DNA of 60,633 nucleotides from an uncultured Collinsella sp. (GCA_900767675.1 CAAFZX010000005.1:1-60633); one strand, 5' to 3'; positions 32,197-40,891 are shown, counted from the first letter of the stretch. Notes: generated by a model not told the origin, from the sequence alone. A program made the numbers and translations.

Positions 32197-34839
32197 CTAC
32201 AGCGCGCCAGAGCCGGCTTGCATCATGCCGCCGGGGCCCGAGGTCACGCCGCCGCTCACAGGCGCGGCGTTACCGGCGTGCGGTGCCGCCGGGGCGGTAT
32301 CGCCACCGAGCGTGCCCGCCGGACGCGGTGCCGGGATCTCGCCCGTGCCGTGGCTAAAGACAAACTTGCCATCGGCCACGTCGCACAGGACGGTATCGCC
32401 CTCGCCCCACTCGCCGGCCAGAAGCTCCTCGGACAGCGGGTCCTCGATGAGCTTTTGAATAGCACGGCGCAGCGGACGCGCACCGTTGGTGAGGTCGGTG
32501 CCCTCGGCCACGATCTTGTCATAGGCCGCATCGGTGAGCTTGATGTTCATGCCGTTGGCGATCAGGCGCTGGCGCAGGTCGTCCACCAGCAGGTGAGCGA
32601 TCTTGGTCAGGTTCTCACCCGAAAGCTTCTGGAACACCACGATATCATCGATACGGTTGAGCAGCTCGGGGCGGAACAGGCGCTTGAGCTCGCCCATCGC
32701 ACGGCCCTTAATCTCGCTCGAGGTAAGGCCCTGCTCGCCGGTGGTGCCAAAGCCAACGCTTGCATCCTGCGCAATCTCGCGGGCGCCCACGTTGGATGTC
32801 ATGATGATCACGGTGTTGCGGAAGTCGACCGTCTTGCCCTGACTATCGGTCAGACGACCTTCCTCCAGCACCTGCAGCAGGATGTTGAAGATATCGGGGT
32901 GCGCCTTCTCGATCTCGTCGAACAGCACGACCGAGTACGGGTGGCGACGAACGGCCTTGGTGAGCTGGCCGCCCTCGTCGTGACCGACGTAACCCGGAGG
33001 GCTACCGATGAGCTTGGAGACCTCGAACTCGCTACCGAACTCCGACATATCGAAGCTGATGAGCGCGTCCTTGCTGCCAAAGAGGTACTCGGCGAGCGTC
33101 TTGGCGAGCTCGGTCTTTCCCGTGCCGGTGGGACCAAGGAAGATAAAGCTGCCGCCGGGGCGACGCGGATCCTTGAGCGGCGAGCGGCTGCGGCGCACGG
33201 CCTTGGCGACTGCCTCGACAGCCTTATCCTGACCGATGATGCGCGTCTTGAGCACGCTTTCGGCCTGCAGCAGGCGACGGCTCTCGCTCTCGGTAAGCGA
33301 GGACACCGGCACGCCCGAGGTCACGGACACGATATCGGCGATCTGGGAGACATCGATGGTGAGCGGGCTGGCGTCGAGCTCGGCCGTCCAGGCAGCCTTG
33401 GCCTCGGCGAGTTCAATCTCGGCAGCCTTCTGCTGCTCGGTGATCTCGGCGGCCTTGTTCATGTCGTCGCTCTCGGTGGCCTCCTGCGCGGCGGCCTTGA
33501 GTTCCTCAATGCGATGCTCGGCCTCGCGCACCGGCTCGGGCGCGCGATTCGCGGCGATGCGAGCGCGGGCACCGGCCTCGTCGATGAGGTCGATGGCCTT
33601 ATCGGGCAGGAAGCGATCCTGAATGTAGCGGTTGGAAAGGTTTGCGGCGGCCTCGATAGCACCCTGCGTATAGCGCACATGGTGGTGCTCCTCGTAGCGT
33701 GGCTTGAGCGCGGTCAGGATCTTGACTGTGTCCTCGACGCTCGGCTCCTCGACATCGATGGTCTGGAAGCGGCGCTCGAAAGCCGGGTCCTTGGTGAGGT
33801 ACTTGCGGAATTCCTCGGCCGTGGTGGCGCCGATAATCTGGAAGGCACCACGCGCGAGCACGGGCTTGAGCATGGAGCTCGCATCGATGGAGCCCTCGGC
33901 AGAACCGGCACCGATGATGGTGTGCATCTCGTCGATAAACAGGATGACGTCGTCGGCTTCGGTGGCCTCCTGGATCACGTTCTTGAGGCGCTCCTCAAAC
34001 TCACCGCGATACTTGGCGCCCGCCACGAGACCCGGCAAATCGAGCGTCCAGATGTTCTGGTTCATAAGGTTCTCGGGCACGTTGCCGGCTGCAATCTGCT
34101 GAGCCAGGCCCTCGACGATAGCCGTTTTGCCCACGCCGGGGTCGCCTAGGATAAGCGGATTGTTCTTGGTGCGGCGCGAAAGGATCTCCATCATGCGCAG
34201 GACTTCCTTTTCGCGACCAATCACGGGGTCGAGCTCACCGTCGCGCGCTTTCTGCGTAAGGTTGGTGGCGAACTGCTTAAGCGTATCGGCGCCACTCCCC
34301 TTTTGCTGAGAGGCATCCGAGCCGCTAAAGAACGGCAGGCCCGCACCGGGACGCCCGGCACCGGCGCCGGCAAGCGGACGCTTCTTGTCCTGGTCCTTGG
34401 CGGTGAGTTTGTCGATAGCCTTTTTGATGGAGGCGGACGACACACCCAGGCGCATGAGGATGTCCATGGCCATGCCGTTGCCCTCTTCGACGATGCCGAT
34501 GAGCAGGTGCTCGGTCGACACATACGTCTGGTTGTTCTCGCGTGCCACGCGGAAGGAACGCTCCATCACGCTAATGACAAGCGGCGTAAAGGCGAGCTTG
34601 GCCGCCTCGGTCTCCTCACTGGGCTCGGGAACCGTGGTCTGGACCTCTTTGAGAGTATCCATGATGTCATCGTAGGAGATGTCGAGCGAACGCAGCGCCT
34701 CGGCGGCAATGCCCTCGTCCTCCTTGGCAAGCGCGAGCAGCAGGTGCTCGGTGCCCACCTTATTTGAGTGTAGATCGAGCGCCTCTTGCTTGGCCATGGA
34801 CATGACCTTGCGCGCGCGATCGGTAAAACGGTCTAACAT
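32197..34839 (-). CDS. clpC: ATP-dependent Clp protease ATP-binding subunit ClpC
   Basis: ClpC (880 aa) unfolds proteins and feeds them to ClpP. Two Clp_N repeats fill residues 1-150. AAA-1 has GDPGVGKTAIVEG near 235 with Walker B LFIDEMHT. A short M domain (coiled, Ala/Glu-rich) follows near 420-470, shorter than in ClpB. AAA-2 has GPTGTGKTELAKT near 570 and FDEIEKAHPD. A C-terminal tail of about 45 Pro/Gly/Ala residues is unusual. Residues 150-185 form a similar flexible Gly/Ala linker. ctsR, mcsA and mcsB, which precede clpC in Firmicutes, are absent. The start follows AGAGGA. Confidence 0.95.
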   Translation of the reverse strand: MLDRFTDRARKVMSMAKQEALDLHSNKVGTEHLLLALAKEDEGIAAEALRSLDISYDDIMDTLKEVQTTVPEPSEETEAAKLAFTPLVISVMERSFRVARENNQTYVSTEHLLIGIVEEGNGMAMDILMRLGVSSASIKKAIDKLTAKDQDKKRPLAGAGAGRPGAGLPFFSGSDASQQKGSGADTLKQFATNLTQKARDGELDPVIGREKEVLRMMEILSRRTKNNPLILGDPGVGKTAIVEGLAQQIAAGNVPENLMNQNIWTLDLPGLVAGAKYRGEFEERLKNVIQEATEADDVILFIDEMHTIIGAGSAEGSIDASSMLKPVLARGAFQIIGATTAEEFRKYLTKDPAFERRFQTIDVEEPSVEDTVKILTALKPRYEEHHHVRYTQGAIEAAANLSNRYIQDRFLPDKAIDLIDEAGARARIAANRAPEPVREAEHRIEELKAAAQEATESDDMNKAAEITEQQKAAEIELAEAKAAWTAELDASPLTIDVSQIADIVSVTSGVPVSSLTESESRRLLQAESVLKTRIIGQDKAVEAVAKAVRRSRSPLKDPRRPGGSFIFLGPTGTGKTELAKTLAEYLFGSKDALISFDMSEFGSEFEVSKLIGSPPGYVGHDEGGQLTKAVRRHPYSVVLFDEIEKAHPDIFNILLQVLEEGRLTDSQGKTVDFRNTVIIMTSNVGAREIAQDASVGFGTTGEQGLTSSEIKGRAMGELKRLFRPELLNRIDDIVVFQKLSGENLTKIAHLLVDDLRQRLIANGMNIKLTDAAYDKIVAEGTDLTNGARPLRRAIQKLIEDPLSEELLAGEWGEGDTVLCDVADGKFVFSHGTGEIPAPRPAGTLGGDTAPAAPHAGNAAPVSGGVTSGPGGMMQAGSGAL

Positions 34840-35026
34840 GCTAGTTCCTCTTAGACGAGCTAGTTTTTTCAAACGCAAAGCGCCGCCCCGCGGCAGCGCT
34901 TTGGTCTCTTTACCCATATGGAGTATATGTTAACCGTTGGGACCTTTCCCGCCCGTAGCCGCGCGACAACGTCTACAAAAAAGGAATTGCTCGGGTCCGT
35001 TTGGCGGTTTGGTTTTGAGCTGCTAT

Positions 35027-35620
35027 CTAGCAGGCGGGCTCGACACCCATGTCCTCGGCAACGTCATTGACTACATCGGCAGCGGGAGCACCCGGCATGT
35101 GCACGAGCTCCATGTGCGGCTCGGCAAAGACCGTGCCCATAGGGAAGGCGCGACGGAAGACAAAACGGGCAACCGGACCGGCCACCAGCAGGTTCCAGGG
35201 CAGGGCCATGATAAAGTTGCGCGGGATGTTGACGAGCCACATCATCGGCAGCGCCTGCAAATTGGCAAGCGGGCCGCCGGGCATATGGAACAGGCCCTCG
35301 CACGCACCGTAGAGCGACATGATGATGACCATGGGAACGACCATGCAGGAGCTAACGGCGAGCGTCATGGCGAGCGGCGAGCTCTTGCCCGGCGTGACCA
35401 AGTACTTAAAGGCGAAACCCTTGGCGAGCGGGCTGGCGACGAACCAGTCGCAGCACATGGCAAAAACATAGGCAACGGGGAAGCCGAGCCACGCGGCGGC
35501 AACAACCTCGCCGTTGATGGCCCCATGCTGCAGGGCAACGTTGTAGATGCTCATCCAGAGCACCATGCAAAAGCACATGATAAAGGTGAACAGCAGGCTC
35601 TCTCGTTTGTTGATAGGCAT
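35027..35620 (-). CDS. DUF2798-type integral membrane protein
   Basis: The 197-residue protein has four hydrophobic segments in two similar halves: SLLFTFIMCFCMVLWMSIYN near residue 10 and LAMTLAVSSCMVVPMVIIMS near 90. This tandem pattern fits DUF2798, a family of unknown function. A C-terminal hydrophilic tail of about 35 residues follows. The ATG at 35620 is preferred (AGAGGA upstream); longer readings run into the preceding terminator. That terminator stands 42 bases before the start codon, so expression may depend on read-through or a leader. Confidence 0.75.
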   Translation of the reverse strand: MPINKRESLLFTFIMCFCMVLWMSIYNVALQHGAINGEVVAAAWLGFPVAYVFAMCCDWFVASPLAKGFAFKYLVTPGKSSPLAMTLAVSSCMVVPMVIIMSLYGACEGLFHMPGGPLANLQALPMMWLVNIPRNFIMALPWNLLVAGPVARFVFRRAFPMGTVFAEPHMELVHMPGAPAADVVNDVAEDMGVEPAC

Positions 35621-35661
35621 AAAGGGCAGATTCCTCTCTGTGTTGCGCCGCGGCTCCACGC

Positions 35662-35713
35662 AAAAAAACGGGCGGGCGAGATGGAGCTGTTGGGACTTCA
35701 TCTCGCCCGCCCG
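35662..35713 (-). terminator. Strong terminator upstream of the DUF2798 gene
   Basis: A 15-bp perfect stem (CGGGCGGGCGAGATG and complement) with a 15-base loop is followed by TTTTTTT on the minus strand. It lies 219 bases after the thrE-like stop codon and just before the DUF2798 gene, so it could be the distal terminator of one or an attenuator for the other. Confidence 0.85.
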
Positions 35714-35829
35714 TGGTACGTGCGTCTGCGACTACTTATGTGGTGGAACCAGCCTAGCACGAAAACCCCGCGCTTCGTAAGCGTTGAGTTTATGAAGATG
35801 CAAGGCACCAATAATCCCCCGACCCCATA

Positions 35830-35896
35830 AGTTGCGGTGGAATACGGACTGTTTTGACCCTTTAAGCAGCAATTCAGTCCCTATTTCACCGCAACT
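35830..35896. repeat. Palindromic element AGTTGCGGTG...CACCGCAACT
   Basis: A 67-base imperfect inverted repeat: AGTTGCGGTG/CACCGCAACT, then ATA/TAT and GGACTG/CAGTCC, with a 23-base loop. It lies next to the GGGACAGG hairpin and is non-coding. It resembles a small dispersed palindromic repeat. Confidence 0.75.
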
Positions 35897-35899
35897 CAT

Positions 35900-35932
35900 T
35901 TGGCGCAAAGTAACCTGTCCCCCTTGCACCAA
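35900..35932 (-). repeat. Stop-codon hairpin repeat, copy 5
   Basis: On the minus strand TTGGTGCAA and TTTGCGCCAA pair (one mismatch) around GGGGGACAGGTTAC. It abuts the TAA stop codon (35933-35935) of the exporter gene. Confidence 0.75.
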
Positions 35933-37501
35933 TTAGCTGGTGTGGCGCCAGCGAGGGTCGGTGAGGGTTCTCGCCACGCCCAAGCCAACGGGCAAAAACG
36001 CCACGATGAGCACCGCGCGCACAAACCAGCCGAGCATATTGACCGTGTCGAAGGTGCACATGTAATACATCGAGCGATACAGATACAAACCCGGCACCAT
36101 AATGACAATCGATGGTACCGTGAGGGCGATACGTGGGTAGGTGAGCTTGATCTCGGCTAAGCTCGCGAGCAGACCCGATACCAGCGCGCCGGTAAACGCA
36201 GCCGCCTCGGGAGGCATACCTACACTCAGACCCAAGAAGGGAAACAGCGTCGGCGCATCGACGAGCGTAAGGCGCAAGGTATTAGACACGGCGCCGATGA
36301 GCCCTGCCGCCGCTGCCATCTTTACCGGACTGTTGAACATCACCGAGAAGCCGAATACGCCAACGAAGCTCATCACCACGCGCAGGAGCGTAAGGGCAAG
36401 CGGCGAAAGGCCGAGCGGAGCAAAATCATCCGGCGCCAGTCCCACACACTCGGCAACCATCCAGCCTACGAGGGTCGCCATCACAATAATCGACACGGCA
36501 TACGAAAGACGCTCAATGCCGCTTCGCATGTCGAGCTTAGCGATGTCGAGACCTGCCGTGATGAGAGGAAAGCCGGGGATCACAAAGAGCATGGCGCCGA
36601 TATAGCCTTCTTGGTGCGACATTGCCCCCGGTATGACCTGGCCAAGGCCGAGCAATGCCAGCAGATACGAGACGCAAGCGAGTGCAACGCCGATCGTCAG
36701 CGCGCTAAACTGGCCAAGGCCCTGCTTGAGAATATGGGAGCGAGCAAAGTTGCCGACACCAGCGCCCACGAAGGCACAGGCCATCTCGATAGGGCCGCCG
36801 CCGAGCAAAAAGACGAAGGCGCCGCAAGCACAGGCTGCCGCAAGGCCCTGTTGCCAGGGAGCGTAATCGGGCTTCGAGCTCTCAACGGTCTTGAGCAACT
36901 CATGGTACTCATGCACGGTAAACCGGCGCCCATATGTCTCGATTTCTTTTAAGAAGCTCTCCATCATCCAAATGCGATGAGTATTGACCCCCGTTGTGGG
37001 TAGGCTGACGACCTCGTTAAAGCAGTGGCCATCTTCGATGCAGGTGCACTCGAACGACAGGAGACTCAGGTCAACGTGGATGGTGACACCGAGTACGGCG
37101 GCGACGCGATTCATGGTATCGCGCACGCGCCAGGCACCTGTTCCGCTTGCCAGCATAAGCATGCCGGTGCGGCAGATAATGGACGACTTATCGGTGAGCG
37201 GCGCATCGACGGCAAGTTCATCGCCCGCCGTCACGATCTGGTGCCAGTCAGTTTTCATATGAAGCGCGCCGGCACGAACGCCGTGGTGCATGGGGGCTCT
37301 CGAAAGCAGCGAGTCAAGGCGCGAAGGCTGTGGGGGTTCCGTCGATTCGCCCTCAACCTCATCAGCCTCTTCATCGACCAGATCAAAGGAATCAAGCGGC
37401 GCTGGCTCGCGACGGTCGATCAGCTCCTCGTCCTCATCATCAAAGTAGTTGAACTGATCGAGCATGTCCTCTTCGATCGCGCGCTCGCTCGCATCGTCCA
37501 T
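35933..37501 (-). CDS. Threonine/serine exporter-like protein (fused ThrE)
   Basis: This 522-residue protein joins the soluble and first membrane part of ThrE (DUF1212, from about 90, with VRDTMNRVAAVLGV and VDLSLLSFECTC) to the second membrane part (DUF3815, from about 370). About ten membrane segments span residues 220-515. It resembles the single-chain Corynebacterium ThrE that exports threonine and serine. The first 80 residues are strongly acidic (Asp/Glu clusters) and are not part of the family core. The start at 37501 follows AAGGGAG. Substrate is inferred from family only. Confidence 0.87.
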   Translation of the reverse strand: MDDASERAIEEDMLDQFNYFDDEDEELIDRREPAPLDSFDLVDEEADEVEGESTEPPQPSRLDSLLSRAPMHHGVRAGALHMKTDWHQIVTAGDELAVDAPLTDKSSIICRTGMLMLASGTGAWRVRDTMNRVAAVLGVTIHVDLSLLSFECTCIEDGHCFNEVVSLPTTGVNTHRIWMMESFLKEIETYGRRFTVHEYHELLKTVESSKPDYAPWQQGLAAACACGAFVFLLGGGPIEMACAFVGAGVGNFARSHILKQGLGQFSALTIGVALACVSYLLALLGLGQVIPGAMSHQEGYIGAMLFVIPGFPLITAGLDIAKLDMRSGIERLSYAVSIIVMATLVGWMVAECVGLAPDDFAPLGLSPLALTLLRVVMSFVGVFGFSVMFNSPVKMAAAAGLIGAVSNTLRLTLVDAPTLFPFLGLSVGMPPEAAAFTGALVSGLLASLAEIKLTYPRIALTVPSIVIMVPGLYLYRSMYYMCTFDTVNMLGWFVRAVLIVAFLPVGLGVARTLTDPRWRHTS

Positions 37502-37598
37502 ATAGACGCTCCCTTCCTGCCGACTAACCCCCATCCTAGGCAGCAACGGCTAAAGGAAACATAAAAGAGACGGCTGTCATGCGAGCCATGTGCGCAAT

Positions 37599-37636
37599 AG
37601 CCGTTGGGTAGTCGTTTAAGACCGTCCCCAATGGCT
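37599..37636. repeat. GGGGACGG-containing hairpin
   Basis: AGCCgTTGGG and CCCAAtGGCT pair around an 18-base loop. The element is a relative of the GGGACAGG hairpins and lies 97 bases before the exporter start codon. No gene occupies the 382-base gap 37502-37883. Confidence 0.55.
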
Positions 37637-37700
37637 ACATCGATGTTCTAAGTGTCAACAAAGTCACCGCCGCAGGTAGAGGACGGACAGCGAGCGACGT

Positions 37701-37786
37701 CCAGGGCGAACAAGTTGGCATGAAAAAGGCAAGGCATAGACCTTCTGGTCATGCCTTGCCTTTTGAATGACAAATTGTCGCCCTGG
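37701..37786 (-). ncRNA. Long hairpin after lysS (candidate structured RNA, second copy)
   Basis: Minus-strand CCAGGGCGAcaa and its complement form the base (37701-37713 with 37775-37786). The apical stem AAAAGGCAAGGCATGACC/GGTCTATGCCTTGCCTTTT (37723-37764) has the same one-base bulge and sequence core (GCATGACC/GGTCTATGC) as the hairpin after cysS. The apical part is followed by TTTTT and could terminate lysS transcription. Confidence 0.65.
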
Positions 37787-37808
37787 GCGGCGCGCAGCGT
37801 CGACCGGT

Positions 37809-37880
37809 CCGCCGTTCGGTAGAACGGCGGAAACAAAGAAGCAGCGTCGAGCCGTTACGCGGTTCGTAGAACCGCGTAAC
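37809..37880. repeat. Tandem hairpins directly after lysS
   Basis: GTTACGCGGTTC/GAACCGCGTAAC (37854-37880, 3-base loop) and CCGCCGTTC/GAACGGCGG (37809-37830, 4-base loop) stand in tandem. Each is followed on the minus strand by TCGACGCTGC (at 37841-37850 and 37794-37803). The spacing suggests a duplicated unit of hairpin plus 10-mer. Confidence 0.7.
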
Positions 37881-37883
37881 TAG

Positions 37884-39848
37884 TTAGTACATCTTTGCGC
37901 CGGCAGGGATGGAGACGTCGAGCTGGATCAGGTTGAGGCGCTCCTCGCCCTCCTCCTCGTGGATGGCGCTGATGAGCATGCCGCAGCTGGGGATACCCAT
38001 CATCTTGCGCGGAGGCAGGTTGGTGATGGCGAGCAAGGTCTTGCCGACCAGGTCCTCGGGCTCGTAATAATCGTGAATACCGGAGAGGATGGTGCGGTCA
38101 GTGCCGGTGCCATCATCGAGCGTAAAGTTCAGCAGCTTCTTGGACTTCTTGACGGCCTCGCATGCCTTGACCTTCACGGCGCGGAAGTCGCTCTTGGAGA
38201 AGGTATCAAAGTCGACGAACTCCTCAAACAGCGGCTCGACGGCAATCTTGGAATAATCAACCGTGGGCTTGAGCGGCTTGACGAAGGGGCTCGCGGTGTT
38301 GCCGGCCTCGGCAGCCTTGGCAGCAGCGGCACCGGACTGGAAACCCTTCTCGGGCTTCATGTGCGGGAACAGCAGCACGTCGCGAATGGAAGCCTGGTTG
38401 GTGAGCAGCATGACCACGCGGTCGATACCGATGCCGATGCCGCCCGCGGGAGGCATACCGTACTCGAGGGCGCGCACGTAATCCTCGTCGTACTCCATGG
38501 CCTCATCGTCGCCGCCGGCCTTCTCGGCCATCTGGGCGGCGAAGCGCTCGGCCTGGTCGACCGGGTCGTTGAGTTCGGAGAACGCGTTCGCGTACTCGTG
38601 GCCGGCGATGACCAGCTCAAAGCGATGGGTCAGACGCGGGTCATCCTCAAAGCGCTTGGCAAGCGGGCTAACCTCGATGGGGTAATCGCACACGAAGGTG
38701 GGGTTGACGATGGTGTCCTCGCCCAGCTCGTCATAGATCTCGGCGATGATCTTGCCGGCGGTCCACTCGGGCTTGATCTCCAGGCCCTTCTCGCGCGCGG
38801 CGGCAGCAAGCTCCTCAACCGGCGTGTCGATGGTGACCTGCTTACCAATCACGTCAGAGACGATATCGGTCATGGAACGGCTTGCCCACTCACCAGAAAG
38901 GTCGATGGTCTGGCCCTGGTACTCAATAACCTCGGGATTGCCGATAGCCTTGTTAGCGGCCTTAATGACACCCTGGGCGAGCGCCTTCATGCCCTCGAGA
39001 TCGGAGAAGGCGCGGTAAGCCTCCATCGTGGTGAACTCGGGGTTGTGGGTGAGGTCCATACCCTCGTTGCGGAAGATGCGGCCGATCTCGAAGACGCGCT
39101 CAAAGCCGCCGACGATGCAGCGCTTGAGGTGCAGCTCGGTGGCAATACGCAGGTAGCACTCCTGATCGAGCGCGTTGAAGTGCGTGATGAACGGCTTGGC
39201 AGTAGCTCCGCCCTGGATGGTCTGCAGGATAGGAGTCTCAACCTCCATGTAGCCATCAGACTCCATAAAGCGGCGGAACGTGGAGAGGATCTGCGAGCGC
39301 TTGCGGAAGGTCTCGCGAACGTCGTCGTTGGCGATCAGGTCGACATAGCGCTGACGATAGCGGGTCTCCTTGTCGGAGAGACCGTGAAACTTCTCGGGCA
39401 GCGGGCGAACGGCCTTGGACAGCAGCGTCGCGCTCTTGGGGGCAACGGAAAGCTGGCCACGCTTGGTGCGCACGACCACGCCGGTCACGCCAAGGATATC
39501 GCCAAGGTCGAGGGCCTTGAGCGTATTCCAGGCGGCCTCGTCCATATCGTTGATGCGGCAGAACAGCTGGATCTCGCCGGTCGCGTCGCGCACGACGATG
39601 AACATGATCTTGCCCTGACCGCGCTTGGCGACCACACGGCCGCCGATCTTCACGACGTCCTCGGTGTCCTCGCCATCGGTGAGCTCGGCGTACTTAGTCT
39701 CGATGTCGACGACGTAGTCCTCAATCTCGGAGTGCTCGGGATAGGGGTTCTGGCCCGCCTCGAACAGGGCGGCGCGCTTGGCCAGGCGCGTGGCGCGCTC
39801 GTCGTTGAGCGTCGATGCCTGCTCGGCGGCGTTCTGGTTCTCTGCCAT
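37884..39848 (-). CDS. lysS: Lysyl-tRNA synthetase (class II) with C-terminal tRNA-binding domain
   Basis: The 654-residue enzyme charges tRNA-Lys. An N-terminal OB-fold (about 60-150) precedes the class II core, with motif 2 RIFRNEGMDLTHNPEFTTME near 265 and motif 3 GIGIGIDRVVMLLTN near 485. Normal LysRS ends near residue 500. Here a linker and an EMAP-II/Trbp111-like tRNA-binding OB-fold follow (about 540-654: DFRAVKVKACEAVKKSKKLL, then GTDRTILSGI and LVGKTLLAITNLPPRKMMG). That domain is usually found at the end of MetRS, so the fusion is notable. The start follows GAGGAGCTAACT. Confidence 0.95.
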   Translation of the reverse strand: MAENQNAAEQASTLNDERATRLAKRAALFEAGQNPYPEHSEIEDYVVDIETKYAELTDGEDTEDVVKIGGRVVAKRGQGKIMFIVVRDATGEIQLFCRINDMDEAAWNTLKALDLGDILGVTGVVVRTKRGQLSVAPKSATLLSKAVRPLPEKFHGLSDKETRYRQRYVDLIANDDVRETFRKRSQILSTFRRFMESDGYMEVETPILQTIQGGATAKPFITHFNALDQECYLRIATELHLKRCIVGGFERVFEIGRIFRNEGMDLTHNPEFTTMEAYRAFSDLEGMKALAQGVIKAANKAIGNPEVIEYQGQTIDLSGEWASRSMTDIVSDVIGKQVTIDTPVEELAAAAREKGLEIKPEWTAGKIIAEIYDELGEDTIVNPTFVCDYPIEVSPLAKRFEDDPRLTHRFELVIAGHEYANAFSELNDPVDQAERFAAQMAEKAGGDDEAMEYDEDYVRALEYGMPPAGGIGIGIDRVVMLLTNQASIRDVLLFPHMKPEKGFQSGAAAAKAAEAGNTASPFVKPLKPTVDYSKIAVEPLFEEFVDFDTFSKSDFRAVKVKACEAVKKSKKLLNFTLDDGTGTDRTILSGIHDYYEPEDLVGKTLLAITNLPPRKMMGIPSCGMLISAIHEEEGEERLNLIQLDVSIPAGAKMY

Positions 39849-39869
39849 AGTTAGCTCCTCAAACTAAAA

Positions 39870-39898
39870 CGCTCCCCAGGATTCGGTCCCAGGGAGCG
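39870..39898 (-). terminator. Terminator between greA and lysS
   Basis: CGCTCCC and GGGAGCG with additional inner pairs (CCTGGG-type) form a stem followed by TTTTAG on the minus strand. It ends greA and limits read-through to lysS. Confidence 0.85.
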
Positions 39899-39926
39899 AA
39901 AACATACCTTTACGCGGGACCGTGGT

Positions 39927-40397
39927 CTAGCGTGCGATCTTGGCGATGGTGTAGATGCGGGTCTTGCCGGAAGGCGTAACGACCTCGACGGAGTCGCCCT
40001 CGCCGTGACCAATGATGGCGTGGCCGACCGGAGACTCGTTGGAGATCTTGTGCTCGAGCGAGTTGGTCTCGGTGGTACCGACGAGCGTGACTTCCATGAC
40101 CTCACCGTTGGGATCAATCAGAGAAACGGTGGAACCGATGGAGACGGTCAGATCGCCCGTGGTGGCAGCAACCTGAGCGTTGGCGAGGATGGCCTGAATC
40201 TCGGCAATGCGAGCAGCATTCTGGGCCTGCTTGTCCTTGGCGGCATCGTACTCGGAGTTCTCCGAAAGGTCGCCGAACGCGCGGGCTTCCTTGATGTCCT
40301 CGACGATCTCCTTGGCGTAATCGCCCTCACGCCAAGCGAGCTCCTCGACGAGCTTCTGGCGGCCCTCAGCGGTCAGTACGATCTGGCTTGCGTCCAT
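39927..40397 (-). CDS. greA: Transcription elongation factor GreA
   Basis: GreA (156 aa) rescues backtracked RNA polymerase by stimulating transcript cleavage. The N-terminal coiled coil carries the acidic tip in AFGDLSENSEYDAAKDKQ near residue 40. The C-terminal FKBP-like domain ends SPVGHAIIGHGEGDSVEV. The start at 40397 follows GGGGAG. Confidence 0.96.
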   Translation of the reverse strand: MDASQIVLTAEGRQKLVEELAWREGDYAKEIVEDIKEARAFGDLSENSEYDAAKDKQAQNAARIAEIQAILANAQVAATTGDLTVSIGSTVSLIDPNGEVMEVTLVGTTETNSLEHKISNESPVGHAIIGHGEGDSVEVVTPSGKTRIYTIAKIAR

Positions 40398-40410
40398 ACG
40401 GATATCTCCC

Positions 40411-40438
40411 CAACTATGATGTAACAATCAACTGTCAA
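40411..40438 (-). promoter_or_regulatory. Putative greA promoter
   Basis: A perfect TTGACA (40433-40438) and TAGTTG (40411-40416) are 16 bases apart, directly before the greA ribosome-binding site. Confidence 0.55.
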
Positions 40439-40445
40439 CAAAACG

Positions 40446-40478
40446 AAAAAGACCGGCTAGCCTGCGGGCAAGCCGGTC
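40446..40478 (-). terminator. Terminator of tatA
   Basis: GACCGGCT/AGCCGGTC stem (8 bp, with possible inner pairs) is followed by TTTTTC on the minus strand. Confidence 0.9.
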
Positions 40479-40503
40479 AGGTGCTCACCCCAAAGGGATG
40501 GGA

Positions 40504-40779
40504 CTACTCTGCGTCCGCGTCGCTGTCCTCTGCCTGCTTCTTCTTGGCAGCAGCGAGCTTGGCCTCGAGCTCAGCGATCTCCTTGTCCTCCTCGGACTGC
40601 TCGACCACGACCTCCTCGGCCTGCTTGGTTTCGCCCTTATCGTCGCCCTCCATACCCTCGCGGATATTCTTGACGGTAGAGCCGAGGGACTTGCCGAGCT
40701 TCGGCAGGTTCTTGGGCCCGAAGATAATCAGGACAACAACGAGAATAATGATGAGCTCAGGAGCCCTCAGTCCAAACAT
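40504..40779 (-). CDS. tatA: Sec-independent translocase protein TatA
   Basis: TatA (91 aa) forms the pore of the twin-arginine export system. It has one N-terminal membrane segment (RAPELIIILVVVLIIFGPK), the FG hinge and the amphipathic helix KNLPKLGKSLGSTVKNIREG. The C-terminal half is a charged Glu/Lys coiled region. The start at 40779 follows GGAGGT. tatC is not in the window. Its presence fits the Tat-like signal on the lipoprotein at 9661. Confidence 0.93.
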   Translation of the reverse strand: MFGLRAPELIIILVVVLIIFGPKNLPKLGKSLGSTVKNIREGMEGDDKGETKQAEEVVVEQSEEDKEIAELEAKLAAAKKKQAEDSDADAE

Positions 40780-40852
40780 GTAGACCTCCACAATACAGCG
40801 AGACAAGCTCGAATGAGTATACCGCGGGTGTCGCGGTATCACAACAATAGCT

Positions 40853-40880
40853 AAAAAAAGGGACCGCAAGAAGCGGTCCC
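40853..40880 (-). terminator. Terminator of tRNA-Pro
   Basis: GGGACCGC/GCGGTCCC with a 5-base loop is followed by TTTTTTT on the minus strand, 12 bases after the tRNA. Confidence 0.92.
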
Positions 40881-40891
40881 TCCTCATGCTC

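Noticed and set aside
37959..39854. A 631-codon open frame antisense to lysS
   Set aside because: Same cause; no ribosome-binding site and no recognisable domain. Similar antisense frames over clpC (32071-34149), asnB (48103-49917), cysS (23609-25177), argC (54562-55800) and murE were dropped for the same reason.
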